Shown here: positions 5,940 to 12,520 of the stretch, one piece after another | How the letters are laid out: each line of letters opens with the position of its first letter | How positions within the stretch are numbered: the stretch's first letter is position 1 | NCBI GenBank assembly: GCA_030592355.1 | Contig: JAUVJE010000053.1 | Span: 1 to 12,520 of the forward strand | Source of the DNA: Clostridia bacterium | Lineage (GTDB): Bacteria; Bacillota; Clostridia; DUPQ01 | Length of the DNA: 12,520 bases | Direction: 5' to 3' | Position numbers and translations under genes: made by a program | Notes under the pieces: generated by a model | Databases searched by the model: none | Told to the model about the DNA's origin: nothing | What the model saw: the letters and a program-made list of their open reading frames with translations, nothing else

Positions 5940-7538
5940 TTAAATAGCAATAAAGTACGCTGCCCCGGCTATGAAAATGAAGAACGCAGTCATGCTTATG
6001 GCAATGCCGTTTACGCTGAGCTCCATTTCGAGCCCCTCTTTTATGAATTTCATTTTTTTCAAATACTTCATATATACCAGATATCCCCCTGCAAGACTGG
6101 CAAAGTAAACTGCGGTTTTTTTAATGTATTCGATCATATTTATTGACACGCTGTAATTAAATACACTTCGGATTACCAGTGTTCCTCCCATTCCCATAAG
6201 AAGACACATAATTGCCATGATTGTAACCGCCGCCTTTTTTCCGAAAGCCACGTGTATACGATCCTTAACGCTGCCTCCGAAGAACATTGTTGAAAATTTA
6301 ATAAATGAAATAATAGTACCCAGATTTATTAGAATCAAGGCATATTCTACAATTCCCCCTTTTACCCCGCTTTGTATAAAATATTTGGATATACTGCCGT
6401 TGAACAGAGGGGCCCCCGTTATACCTAAAATAGCTGCAAACGTCATAATGCTGACATAGGGCATCTTTTTAAATACTCCGCGGATTTTTGAGATATCCCT
6501 GGTTCCGTACTTTGATATTATTATTCCTGCGCTTAAGAATAAAAGACTTTTAAACACGGCGTGATTGAATAAATGCAGTACTCCTCCGTAATATGCGTAC
6601 TCGCCTCCGGCTGTAATTCCGATTAATACTATCCCCAGCTGGCTTATGGTATGATACGCCAGTATCATTTTAATATCCTTTTGTGACATGGCCAGGATAA
6701 AACCGACAACTCCCGTAAGGATTCCGATAATCAGAAAAATATTGTCCATCTCAAGCGCCGGCATGAACATTTCTCTGATTCTTATGAAAAGATAAATTCC
6801 GCATTTTACATACAGTCCGGAGAGAATTACCGAAACAACCGACGGTGCGCTGGGCGTTGCATGGGCTTTGGGCAGCCAGCTGAACAACGGAAGAAATGCG
6901 CATTTCAAACTAACTCCGGTCATCAGAAAAGCAAAGGGCACAGCCAGGACTTTTGCATCTTGAATCTCATGCATTCTGGCTCCAATTATATTCATGTCGA
7001 GAGAACCGAAAATTTTATATATGAATCCAAGTCCGATCAGAAAAAATGTCATAGCAGCTATATTTGTAATAAGATAAAGCATACCGTCATACATAGAACG
7101 GCTGTCTTTTTTAAACATTATCAATACCGATACTATGATGGTTGAGACTTCAGTGACAACATAAATATTGAATAAGTCGCGGGACAGGAAAATTGTCATA
7201 ACCAGCGCCTGCAATGTCAGAAAAAAGAATATAAACAGGTTATTTACGAATTTATCCATAAGCCCGAATATAAAACATATCAGGAATATAAATGCCGTAA
7301 GTATAATCAGTGCCCCGGACAATGTATCGCACCTCAATGTAATGCCTGCAATTTTTGCGAAATTGCCCAGCACAATCTCAGATGGGCCATATAATCGAAT
7401 CAGCGCAAAGTTATAGATACTCAATACGACAAGACCTATTTGCAGGGCAAATGCAACCCAACGCATTTGTTTCTTTGGAATCAGGTAAATTACCGCTCCT
7501 GCTATTATAGGTATCAGAACAAATGCATATAGTATCAT
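5940..7538 (-). CDS. mrpD: Mrp/Mbh antiporter subunit D (MrpD/MbhH)
   Basis: This is the large proton/cation-translocating membrane subunit, homologous to NuoL/M/N of complex I. The 532 residues are almost all hydrophobic helices, about 14. Hallmarks of the family are Glu130 in helix 5 (motif VVTEVSTI), Lys212 in helix 7, the loop WLPKAHATPSAPSVVS (221-236), Lys245 in the next helix, and HLFNHAVFKSLLFL (322-335) with Lys330. These acidic and basic residues form the ion path in characterised homologues, and none is missing here. MrpD of Bacillus is slightly shorter, near 490 residues. The ATG overlaps the mrpC stop codon by 4 bp (ATGA). It is the only ND5-like antiporter subunit in the operon: the large N-terminal part of MrpA is absent. 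Distinguishing MrpD from archaeal MbhH would need a phylogeny. Confidence 0.93.
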   Translation of the reverse strand: MILYAFVLIPIIAGAVIYLIPKKQMRWVAFALQIGLVVLSIYNFALIRLYGPSEIVLGNFAKIAGITLRCDTLSGALIILTAFIFLICFIFGLMDKFVNNLFIFFFLTLQALVMTIFLSRDLFNIYVVTEVSTIIVSVLIMFKKDSRSMYDGMLYLITNIAAMTFFLIGLGFIYKIFGSLDMNIIGARMHEIQDAKVLAVPFAFLMTGVSLKCAFLPLFSWLPKAHATPSAPSVVSVILSGLYVKCGIYLFIRIREMFMPALEMDNIFLIIGILTGVVGFILAMSQKDIKMILAYHTISQLGIVLIGITAGGEYAYYGGVLHLFNHAVFKSLLFLSAGIIISKYGTRDISKIRGVFKKMPYVSIMTFAAILGITGAPLFNGSISKYFIQSGVKGGIVEYALILINLGTIISFIKFSTMFFGGSVKDRIHVAFGKKAAVTIMAIMCLLMGMGGTLVIRSVFNYSVSINMIEYIKKTAVYFASLAGGYLVYMKYLKKMKFIKEGLEMELSVNGIAISMTAFFIFIAGAAYFIAI

Positions 7539-7891
7539 TCATCTTCCCTTTCTAGCCTGTGCTTCATTGCCTTAAGCCAATTGGTGGTGCCGAATTTATG
7601 GTACATGGATATAAACATTATCAAAGCTACCGCTGTTACTGATATTCCAACCACTATAGCAGTTATAACAAGTGCCTGGGGCAGCGGGTCAGCCGCCACT
7701 ACAACGTCTCCGCTAAATATCGGAGGCATGCTTTCAGCCGTCCTGTTTATTGACAGAAAAAAGAGTATAACGCCGCCTCCCATAATTCCGAGGGAAATTA
7801 TGGTTTTTATTATATTTCTTCTTGAGCATAACCCGTAAACGCCTATAAAGAAAAGTATTATTGCTGTATTCTGCGCATTGATGAAGTTAAT
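7535..7891 (-). CDS. mrpC: Mrp/Mbh antiporter subunit C (NuoK-like)
   Basis: This is a small three-helix membrane subunit homologous to NuoK that interacts with MrpD. The motif DPLPQALVITAIVVG (68-82) is the family signature and includes the conserved Gln72. The proposed start is ATT at 7891-7889. GGAGG at 7904-7900 is 8 nt upstream of it, the ATT overlaps the mrpB stop codon as ATTAA, and the resulting 118 residues fit the usual length of about 113. No ATG lies nearby in frame: the only upstream one (7951) gives a 20-residue leader inside mrpB, the GTG at 7900 lies on the Shine-Dalgarno itself, and the next Met falls within the second helix. Family identity is firm; only the start is uncertain. 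Confidence 0.9.
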   Translation of the reverse strand: MNFINAQNTAIILFFIGVYGLCSRRNIIKTIISLGIMGGGVILFFLSINRTAESMPPIFSGDVVVAADPLPQALVITAIVVGISVTAVALIMFISMYHKFGTTNWLKAMKHRLEREDE

Positions 7892-8291
7892 CTTCGTCAC
7901 CTCCTTCAATATTTGCAAATGTATAAAACACCACAGTAAGACCGCTTGCAACTTTAATGCCTATCAGTATGCCGATAGCCATATTGTAAATTTTATTCAT
8001 GAAGGGAAATATGTCCCGAAAACCAATCAGAATAATCATTGATGCCAATGCCACTACAAAAATCAGCACTACTTTATCCAGCTTTTGTATAGCGCTCAAT
8101 CCCCTCATTTCGTCAGGATAAACCAAGTAGCGGCACATGAAAATCGCTACTAGCACCGCCCCTCCCTGAAAACCTCCGCCCGGCTGGGAAACTCCGGTGA
8201 ATATAATATACACGCCAAAAAGAATTATCAATGGATATATGAACTGCAGGATATCTTCAAGAATCTCCGAATGGCGCTTATCTTCATTCAT
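7887..8291 (-). CDS. mrpB: Mrp/Mbh antiporter subunit B (MrpB/MbhF)
   Basis: This is a membrane subunit of the Mrp complex with about four helices. The motif QPGGGFQGG (36-44) is the MrpB signature and retains Pro37 and Phe41. The His that usually begins the motif (GHxxPGGGF) is Val34 here. The start chosen is ATG at 8291, with GGAGG 9 nt upstream; it gives 134 residues, close to family length, and the 8-bp overlap with the preceding gene is typical of coupled operon genes. A longer frame open to 8387 would add 32 basic residues out of character with the family. The 3' end contains the mrpC ribosome binding site. Confidence 0.92.
   Translation of the reverse strand: MNEDKRHSEILEDILQFIYPLIILFGVYIIFTGVSQPGGGFQGGAVLVAIFMCRYLVYPDEMRGLSAIQKLDKVVLIFVVALASMIILIGFRDIFPFMNKIYNMAIGILIGIKVASGLTVVFYTFANIEGGDED
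7900..7904 (-). promoter_or_regulatory. Ribosome binding site of mrpC, inside the mrpB 3' end
   Basis: GGAGG on the minus strand lies in the last codons of mrpB, 8 nt before the ATT proposed as the mrpC start. It is the strongest Shine-Dalgarno near this junction and argues for a non-canonical start over the in-frame ATG at 7951. Confidence 0.6.
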
Positions 8292-8580
8292 CCGGCTGTT
8301 CCTCCTTCTCCCTTTCCCATACTGAGGCAAAATACACCACCGCACTAACGGCAACCGCAAGTAACAACGCCTCGAACAATGTATCAAATATCCTATAGCG
8401 AAGATATATTGCGGTTACTGCATTTGACATTTCCGCCTCTTTCGGGATGTTATTAATATAATACTCATATGCTGAGGGCGTCATTTTTTCTTTAAGAATA
8501 TTAGTCATTAAAAGAACAATGCTGCAAATCATAATTACACATATCATTATTGCCAATCGCCGTTTTGCATTTTTACTCAT
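8284..8580 (-). CDS. MbhE-like subunit (second piece of the MrpA C-terminal region)
   Basis: This 98-residue protein has a membrane helix near residues 9-26, a short extracytoplasmic loop and a second hydrophobic segment near 68-85. The stretch SNAVTAIYLRYRIFDTLFEA (52-71) with Asp66 and Glu70 matches the conserved segment found at the C-terminus of full-length MrpA and, as a separate protein, in MbhE of archaeal membrane-bound hydrogenase. In those complexes it helps form the lateral ion channel beside MrpB/MbhF. It starts at ATG 3 nt after the DUF4040 gene and overlaps mrpB by 8 bp. The C-terminus is highly charged. Confidence 0.82.
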   Translation of the reverse strand: MSKNAKRRLAIMICVIMICSIVLLMTNILKEKMTPSAYEYYINNIPKEAEMSNAVTAIYLRYRIFDTLFEALLLAVAVSAVVYFASVWEREKEEQPDE

Positions 8581-8583
8581 TTA

Positions 8584-9135
8584 CTACTTAATGACGAAGT
8601 CTATCGTGTAACCGGCCTTCGCCAAGTCCTTTCCTTTCTCATTAAAAAAGTTTTTCATCTCTTCAATATGGTAGTTTTGCTCCATGCCGTAAACCGTGAA
8701 GTGCCTGTCATTATTTCTTACTATCAAATCCCATCCCCGCTTCTCTAATATACGATGGAGACTCTCAGTTGTATAAACAATATGCGCCTCAAGTTCTTTA
8801 CCAAGACAAAACGATTCCATCCTGCGAAGAACCGCATTACGCCTTCGCAACATATTTGACTGCCCGTAAGAATGGCGTTTTTCATTCGTATAATAAATAG
8901 TGAAAACCTTGTATTTTTGCAGGGCAGATAAGTAAATTACCGTTGCGATGGTGCTGCCGATAACTGCTTCGGCAAGTGCTGCGTCAGGCGCGCCTAAAAG
9001 AATATATACAAATGCACTGGATGCGGAAAATACAGCGAGGAAAACAACAGCGTTTCTCAGTTTTGGCGTCTGTACCGCCATAAACGCAAAAACTATCAAT
9101 GAAATGTATAGAATTTTTTCAACTGCCGGCAGCAT
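8584..9135 (-). CDS. DUF4040/MbhD-like subunit with a C-terminal soluble extension
   Basis: Residues 1-72 form three membrane helices ending in GAPDAALAEAVIGSTIATVI (48-67), the signature of DUF4040, which occurs near the C-terminus of MrpA and as stand-alone MbhD. Glu56 corresponds to the conserved acidic residue of that helix. Residues 78-183 are hydrophilic, rich in Arg, Glu and His, and should lie in the cytoplasm. I do not recognise this domain. Stand-alone MbhD proteins are usually about half this length, so the extension is an addition. The start ATG at 9135 is preceded by AAGGAG at 6 nt and overlaps mrpG by 17 bp. The fragment probably replaces part of MrpA, which is absent as a large protein. 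Confidence 0.85.
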   Translation of the reverse strand: MLPAVEKILYISLIVFAFMAVQTPKLRNAVVFLAVFSASSAFVYILLGAPDAALAEAVIGSTIATVIYLSALQKYKVFTIYYTNEKRHSYGQSNMLRRRNAVLRRMESFCLGKELEAHIVYTTESLHRILEKRGWDLIVRNNDRHFTVYGMEQNYHIEEMKNFFNEKGKDLAKAGYTIDFVIK

Positions 9136-9436
9136 TGTCTTCTCCTTCTTCGTCGATTATATATCCTCCATAATATGCAGAACGGGTTATCGCATGTGTT
9201 ACAACTGGGTTTATTATCATAACAACAGCAGCCAATAGCAGCACTTTGAGCGAAAACCACGATATTCCGCTTCTGATAACGGCTCCTGTGCAAATTGTGA
9301 TAAACCCCACGGTGTCTACCATAGAACTTATAAGTATTCTGGAATAAAAATTTCTGAATCTGTATATGCCAAAAACTCCGATAAGCACAAATATAACTCC
9401 AATAATTATGACTGCATTACCTATTGCTACTCTCAT
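9119..9436 (-). CDS. mrpG: Mrp/Mbh antiporter subunit G
   Basis: This 105-residue membrane subunit has three helices. Family signatures are GIYRFRNFYSRI (23-34) and NPVVTHAITRSAY (76-88), the latter matching the conserved G/N-P-v-xx-H-A-xx-R-A/S-A-Y block of MrpG and PhaG. The tail is acidic and poorly conserved (about residues 95-105), and it overlaps the start of the DUF4040 gene by 17 bp. The mrpF stop and this ATG are 1 nt apart. MrpG is required for assembly of the Mrp complex in characterised bacteria; no independent catalytic role is known. Confidence 0.92.
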   Translation of the reverse strand: MRVAIGNAVIIIGVIFVLIGVFGIYRFRNFYSRILISSMVDTVGFITICTGAVIRSGISWFSLKVLLLAAVVMIINPVVTHAITRSAYYGGYIIDEEGEDNAAGS

Positions 9437-9437
9437 A

Positions 9438-9692
9438 TTAAATCTTCCCCCTATCCCTTACAAAGCGGGCTATAAATAAAGTACTGACAAATCCGATCAG
9501 AGCATAAGTCAGCGCAATATCCAACAGGAAGTTTTTCTCAAATATAATTGAACACATAACAATAAGCATAATTAATTTAGACGACATTAGATTAAATCCG
9601 AGCAGTCTGTCCCAAATTGTCGGTCCGAGAAGTATTCTAAGGATAGTAAATACAGTCGCAAAGGCAAGTATGTAAACTACAACATTAATCAT
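9438..9692 (-). CDS. mrpF: Mrp/Mbh antiporter subunit F
   Basis: This 84-residue protein has three membrane helices and the MrpF signature GPTIWDRLLGFN (23-34), with the conserved Asp28-Arg29 pair between helices one and two. Length and topology are normal for the family. MrpF of Bacillus also has a cholate-efflux activity, but here the operon context makes a role in the antiporter complex more likely. The ATG at 9692 overlaps the mrpE stop codon by 8 bp, so the two genes are translationally coupled. Confidence 0.92.
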   Translation of the reverse strand: MINVVVYILAFATVFTILRILLGPTIWDRLLGFNLMSSKLIMLIVMCSIIFEKNFLLDIALTYALIGFVSTLFIARFVRDRGKI

Positions 9693-10182
9693 GTCTTGCC
9701 GCTTTTCTCAGGATATTTTCCATTGGGCCGTTAATAATTTCTGCCGCCTTAATTGGATCATCAGTACTCTTATGCAGCCACAAAACCTTGATATCCTGTC
9801 CTCTTTTATCTATTGTCACCGTTCCGGGGGTCAGTGTTATGGAATTTGCAAGAGTTGTTGATGCCAACCCCTCCGGCACCTCTGTTTTTATATCGATTAT
9901 CCCGGTTTTAGTTTTTCCGGTTATGATTGTCGGAATAACCTGTAATCCGGCTTTGAATATGCGGTAAATCAGCACACTGAGAAAAATTAAAAACATAGGG
10001 ATATTAAATCTGTATGCCTGCGTAAGCTGGTGGGTTACTAGAAAAGAATTAGCAAATACTGCGGCAAGAATTCCCAATAGTAAACCCGAGCCCATGATAA
10101 TCCACGATATTCCTTCATATAGAATGCACCACACAATCATCCCGAGAATACCGAATTCTATGTAATATAACAATTTTTTCAT
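9685..10182 (-). CDS. mrpE: Mrp/Mbh antiporter subunit E, first gene of the operon
   Basis: This 165-residue subunit has two to three membrane segments (about residues 5-50 and 62-85) followed by a cytoplasmic domain. The motif LANSITLTPGTVTID (111-125) is diagnostic of MrpE. The ATG at 10182 has GGGAG 4 nt upstream. It begins a run of eight antiporter genes in the order E, F, G, DUF4040, MbhE-like, B, C, D, with gaps or overlaps of only a few bases. In classical Bacillus mrp operons mrpA comes first and E fifth; this order instead matches MbhA-H of Pyrococcus. No clear promoter consensus could be picked out in the 167 bp upstream. Confidence 0.93.
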   Translation of the reverse strand: MKKLLYYIEFGILGMIVWCILYEGISWIIMGSGLLLGILAAVFANSFLVTHQLTQAYRFNIPMFLIFLSVLIYRIFKAGLQVIPTIITGKTKTGIIDIKTEVPEGLASTTLANSITLTPGTVTIDKRGQDIKVLWLHKSTDDPIKAAEIINGPMENILRKAARHD

Positions 10183-10285
10183 AAAACTCCCAACAGATTT
10201 TCAAAAGAAGTCGTCTTAAGCATATCAAAAATCCCACCGGAATTAAACAAACCTTGATTAATACTATTCTTTTACACAAAATCGA

Positions 10286-10308
10286 CCAGCTGACCCAGGG
10301 TCAGCTGG
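10286..10308 (-). terminator. Perfect 23-bp palindrome, candidate terminator after the maturase gene
   Basis: CCAGCTGACCC (10286-10296) and GGGTCAGCTGG (10298-10308) are exact reverse complements around a single A. As RNA on the minus strand it would form a very stable hairpin with a 3- to 5-nt loop, followed by TCGATTTTGTG, a short T-tract. It lies about 40 bp beyond the maturase stop codon and about 100 bp before mrpE. The T-tract is weak, so an operator for a dimeric regulator of the mrp operon is a serious alternative. Confidence 0.5.
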
Positions 10309-10349
10309 CTGAAAATTGACTGCTCAACCTTGAATCAGGTAATCTTTTT

Positions 10350-11471
10350 TTAGCGGCCAGAAACCATTTTGGCTATTTCAACCATCCGGGGATATGTATA
10401 TTCAAAGAAATTTTGGAAAGCGGTGCAGTAGTAATTCAGATTAGTATCCGGATTTCTATAACGCCGGCAGCCGTCGCGGCATATGAAATACCAGCTGCAA
10501 TCCTTACACTTATCATTTATAGCGTCACCTTTATCTAAAAACACTTCAACTGCTTTGCTATTTATTATAGCTTCAAAAGTATCATCAGCAACATTCCCGA
10601 TTATGTTTTTTTCACTTACATAAAAATCACATGGGTATACCGTTCCATCCGCCTCTATAACAAATTGGCACACGCATCTGCCTGACATACCGCATGATTC
10701 CGGGGCATACTTAAGCAACATTGCAATATAATTATCAAAAGTTCTTATTACCGTCATTACACCGGACATTATATCTTTATACCACAGGTCGAATGTTTTC
10801 TTTAAAAAGTTTTCGTAGTCCTCCGGCTTCAGTGAAAATTCATACAGTCCCGGTTCTTCGTCTATCGGGTCAAGGCATGGGATATATTGAATATATTGAA
10901 TGCCTTGCTTTTTAAAATAATTATATACTTGCTCAGGATACTTTGCAGTATCGGCAGTTACAACGCAAAGAGCATTATACTCAACTCCATATTCATCAAA
11001 TAGCCGTTTTGTTTCCATTACCCTGCGAAGTGACGGCTGGTTTGTACTATCAATGCGGTTTTTATTATGAACCCGTGAAGGCCCGTCTATGGACAGTCCG
11101 GTTAGAATTTTGTTTGAGGCTAAAAATTGCGCCCATTCCGTGTTTATGACAATACCGTTTGTCTGTATTGAAAAACTCATGTTTATATTTTTTGTGTTAT
11201 AGTTATTCGCCATTTTGATGAAATCTTTGAAAAAATCAAGACCGCACAGTGTTGGTTCGCCGCCCTGAAATGCAAAGACTACATTTTCTGATGCATATTC
11301 AAAAGCTCTTTTGATAAGATTTTCTGCAGTTTCTCTTTTCATAAAACCCCGGTCGTTTGTATTGGGATTCAACTCCGGAGAGTGATAAAAACAATATTTA
11401 CATCTAAGATTACACAGCCCTGACGCGGGTTTAATCAAAACATTTACACTTCGATTGTCAAATTTATTCAT
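10350..11471 (-). CDS. Anaerobic sulfatase-maturating enzyme (radical SAM/SPASM)
   Basis: This enzyme oxidises a Cys or Ser of a sulfatase to catalytic formylglycine without oxygen, in the cytoplasm. The radical SAM motif is C20-x3-C24-x2-C27, followed by GGEP (70-73). The SPASM region carries Cys260, Cys266, Cys281, Cys322, Cys325, Cys331, Cys335 and Cys349 for two auxiliary [4Fe-4S] clusters. Asp282, directly after Cys281, matches the proposed catalytic base Asp277 of the Clostridium perfringens enzyme. The start chosen is ATG at 11471, giving 373 residues, near the 370 of that enzyme, and an 8-bp overlap with the sulfatase stop codon. The ATG at 11486 would add five residues and has no visible ribosome binding site. 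The overlapping upstream sulfatase is the evident substrate. A peptide-modifying SPASM relative is possible but unlikely. Confidence 0.93.
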   Translation of the reverse strand: MNKFDNRSVNVLIKPASGLCNLRCKYCFYHSPELNPNTNDRGFMKRETAENLIKRAFEYASENVVFAFQGGEPTLCGLDFFKDFIKMANNYNTKNINMSFSIQTNGIVINTEWAQFLASNKILTGLSIDGPSRVHNKNRIDSTNQPSLRRVMETKRLFDEYGVEYNALCVVTADTAKYPEQVYNYFKKQGIQYIQYIPCLDPIDEEPGLYEFSLKPEDYENFLKKTFDLWYKDIMSGVMTVIRTFDNYIAMLLKYAPESCGMSGRCVCQFVIEADGTVYPCDFYVSEKNIIGNVADDTFEAIINSKAVEVFLDKGDAINDKCKDCSWYFICRDGCRRYRNPDTNLNYYCTAFQNFFEYTYPRMVEIAKMVSGR

Positions 11472-12520
11472 GGTCGCCTGCTTCATATTTAAGTATATAT
11501 AATTCTTTTTTTAATTCTTCCCTAATATCAAAATACTCAGGGTTATCATATACATTAATCATCTCTGCGGGATCTTTTTCAAGATTGAAAAGCTCCCATT
11601 CAACCGGGGTATCCTCACCAATGGAACCTGTTGTTCCAAGGGCTTTTCCATAATAATAAATCAACTTGTGCTTCCTGGTCCTGATGCCGTAATGAGCCGC
11701 CACATTGTGATGGGCAAGATGCATCCAATATCTGTAGTACATGGATGTGCGCCAGTCATCCGGGGTATTGCCGCCAAGTACCGGCATAAAGCTTTTCCCC
11801 TGCATAAAATCCGGGGGTTTTATTCCCGCTGCATCTAATAAAGTCTGCGCAAAGTCCAGATTTAAAACCATCTCGTCAAGAATCGTTCCTTTATTGATTT
11901 TTTCGGGATATCGTATTACAAGGGGCATCCTGAGAGATTCCTCATACATGAATCTTTTATCATACCATCCGTGGTCGCCAAGGAAAAAACCTTGGTCTGA
12001 TGTGTAGACTACCATTGTGTTTTCTGCGAGATTATTTGTGTCAAGCCAATCCAGCAACTTTCCTATGCCATCGTCCACTGAAGCAATGCATCTTAGATAT
12101 TCCTTAATGTACTGCTGGTATTTCCAAACCGCCAGCTCCCGGTGGTTCTTAAAAGTGACTTCATCGTCTTCCCATGTTGTATATGTAAGTCCGCTTACAT
12201 CTTCAGGGACGGGCAGTAAGTCCATTTTTTCAAATCCTTTGGGAATATTGATTTTTAAATCCAGGGACGACATATGCCTGTCTACCCGCATTGTTGCACG
12301 TTTTGCAGCATCAGACCGGTTTTCATAATTATCAAAAAATGTATCCGGAATAGGTATTTCTTCATCCTTATACATTTCACTGTGTTTATCATCACTAAAC
12401 CATGGCCGGTGCGGCGCCTTATGATGGCACATGAGCATAAAAGGTTTGGACTTATCCCTTTCATCGAGCCACTTCAGACTTTCATCCGTAATTATATCCG
12501 TTACATAACCGGAAAATGCC
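11464..12520 (-). CDS. Sulfatase of the S1/alkaline phosphatase fold, 5' end outside window
   Basis: The reading frame stays open to the window edge, so 351 C-terminal residues are visible and the N-terminus is missing, including the C/S-x-P/A-S-R site that becomes formylglycine. Visible family features are the K-x-P-H-x-P-W block in HHKAPHRPW at about 12425-12400, the metal-binding segment YTSDQGFFLGDHGWYDKRF near 12020-11945 with its conserved Asp, His and Lys, and a C-terminal WELFNLEKDP motif near 11606-11570. These match sulfatases acting on glycans (N-acetylglucosamine-6-sulfatase or heparan-type relatives), but the exact substrate cannot be told. Secretion cannot be judged without the N-terminus. 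The maturase gene overlaps its stop codon by 8 bp, so enzyme and activator are co-translated. Confidence 0.92.
   Translation of the reverse strand, partial: AFSGYVTDIITDESLKWLDERDKSKPFMLMCHHKAPHRPWFSDDKHSEMYKDEEIPIPDTFFDNYENRSDAAKRATMRVDRHMSSLDLKINIPKGFEKMDLLPVPEDVSGLTYTTWEDDEVTFKNHRELAVWKYQQYIKEYLRCIASVDDGIGKLLDWLDTNNLAENTMVVYTSDQGFFLGDHGWYDKRFMYEESLRMPLVIRYPEKINKGTILDEMVLNLDFAQTLLDAAGIKPPDFMQGKSFMPVLGGNTPDDWRTSMYYRYWMHLAHHNVAAHYGIRTRKHKLIYYYGKALGTTGSIGEDTPVEWELFNLEKDPAEMINVYDNPEYFDIREELKKELYILKYEAGDHE

Noticed and set aside
8292..8387. Longer MrpB start at 8387
   Set aside because: It adds 32 basic residues foreign to the family and lies inside the MbhE-like gene. The ATG at 8291 has GGAGG at the right distance.
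5940..10182. Complex I (nuo) operon
   Set aside because: MrpE, MrpF and MrpG signatures are clear, and no quinone-site, NuoB, C, D, I or H-like gene is present.
11472..11486. Earlier start of the maturase at 11486
   Set aside because: It has no ribosome binding site. The ATG at 11471 gives the usual length and an ordinary 8-bp overlap. The difference is only five residues.
1..12520. CRISPR arrays, tRNA or rRNA genes, complete insertion sequences, phage genes
   Set aside because: I saw no regularly spaced direct repeats, tRNA-like cloverleaf, rRNA sequence or transposase/integrase motif.

Overview
The window looks like chromosomal DNA of a strictly anaerobic, fermentative bacterium, most likely a member of the Clostridia. 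This rests on the moderately low G+C content, purine-rich GGAGG-type ribosome binding sites on almost every gene, a soluble NAD-linked [FeFe] hydrogenase, a clostridial-type phosphofructokinase and an oxygen-sensitive sulfatase-maturating enzyme. No taxon can be fixed from the sequence alone.

Plus-strand part (1-4792). Two tightly spaced genes encode the NADH/FMN subunit (hydB) and catalytic subunit (hydA) of an NAD-linked [FeFe] hydrogenase; the small NuoE-like hydC is expected just upstream, outside the window. HydB is the short NuoF-like form. In HydA, Ser occupies the position of a cubane-ligand Cys in the L1 motif, and an extra Cys sits beside a ligand in L3. A 681-bp gene-free stretch follows, with several inverted repeats and a strong terminator. 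It ends in an extended -10 promoter for a 6-phosphofructokinase gene. That gene ends tail to tail with the next one, the two stop codons overlapping by 4 bp.

Minus-strand part (12520-4789). Reading in the direction of transcription, the first pair is a sulfatase (5' end outside the window) overlapping a radical SAM/SPASM anaerobic sulfatase-maturating enzyme. A 167-bp gap with a perfect 23-bp palindrome follows. Then comes a compact eight-gene cation/proton antiporter operon in the order mrpE, mrpF, mrpG, a DUF4040 (MbhD-like) subunit, an MbhE-like subunit, mrpB, mrpC, mrpD. This is the order of the antiporter half of archaeal membrane-bound hydrogenase (MbhA-H). A full-length ND5-like MrpA is absent, and no hydrogenase or oxidoreductase module follows. 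Instead, a URO-D/MtaA-like methyltransferase-family gene lies 17 bp after mrpD on the same strand.

Physiology (inference). HydABC would reoxidise NADH from glycolysis, to which Pfk contributes, releasing H2. The Mrp/Mbh-like complex would exchange Na+ for H+ across the membrane. The sulfatase pair would release sulfate from sulfated glycans. The points most worth attention are the one-antiporter-subunit Mrp/Mbh-like operon with its DUF4040 extension and trailing URO-D gene, and the altered H-cluster cysteine motifs.
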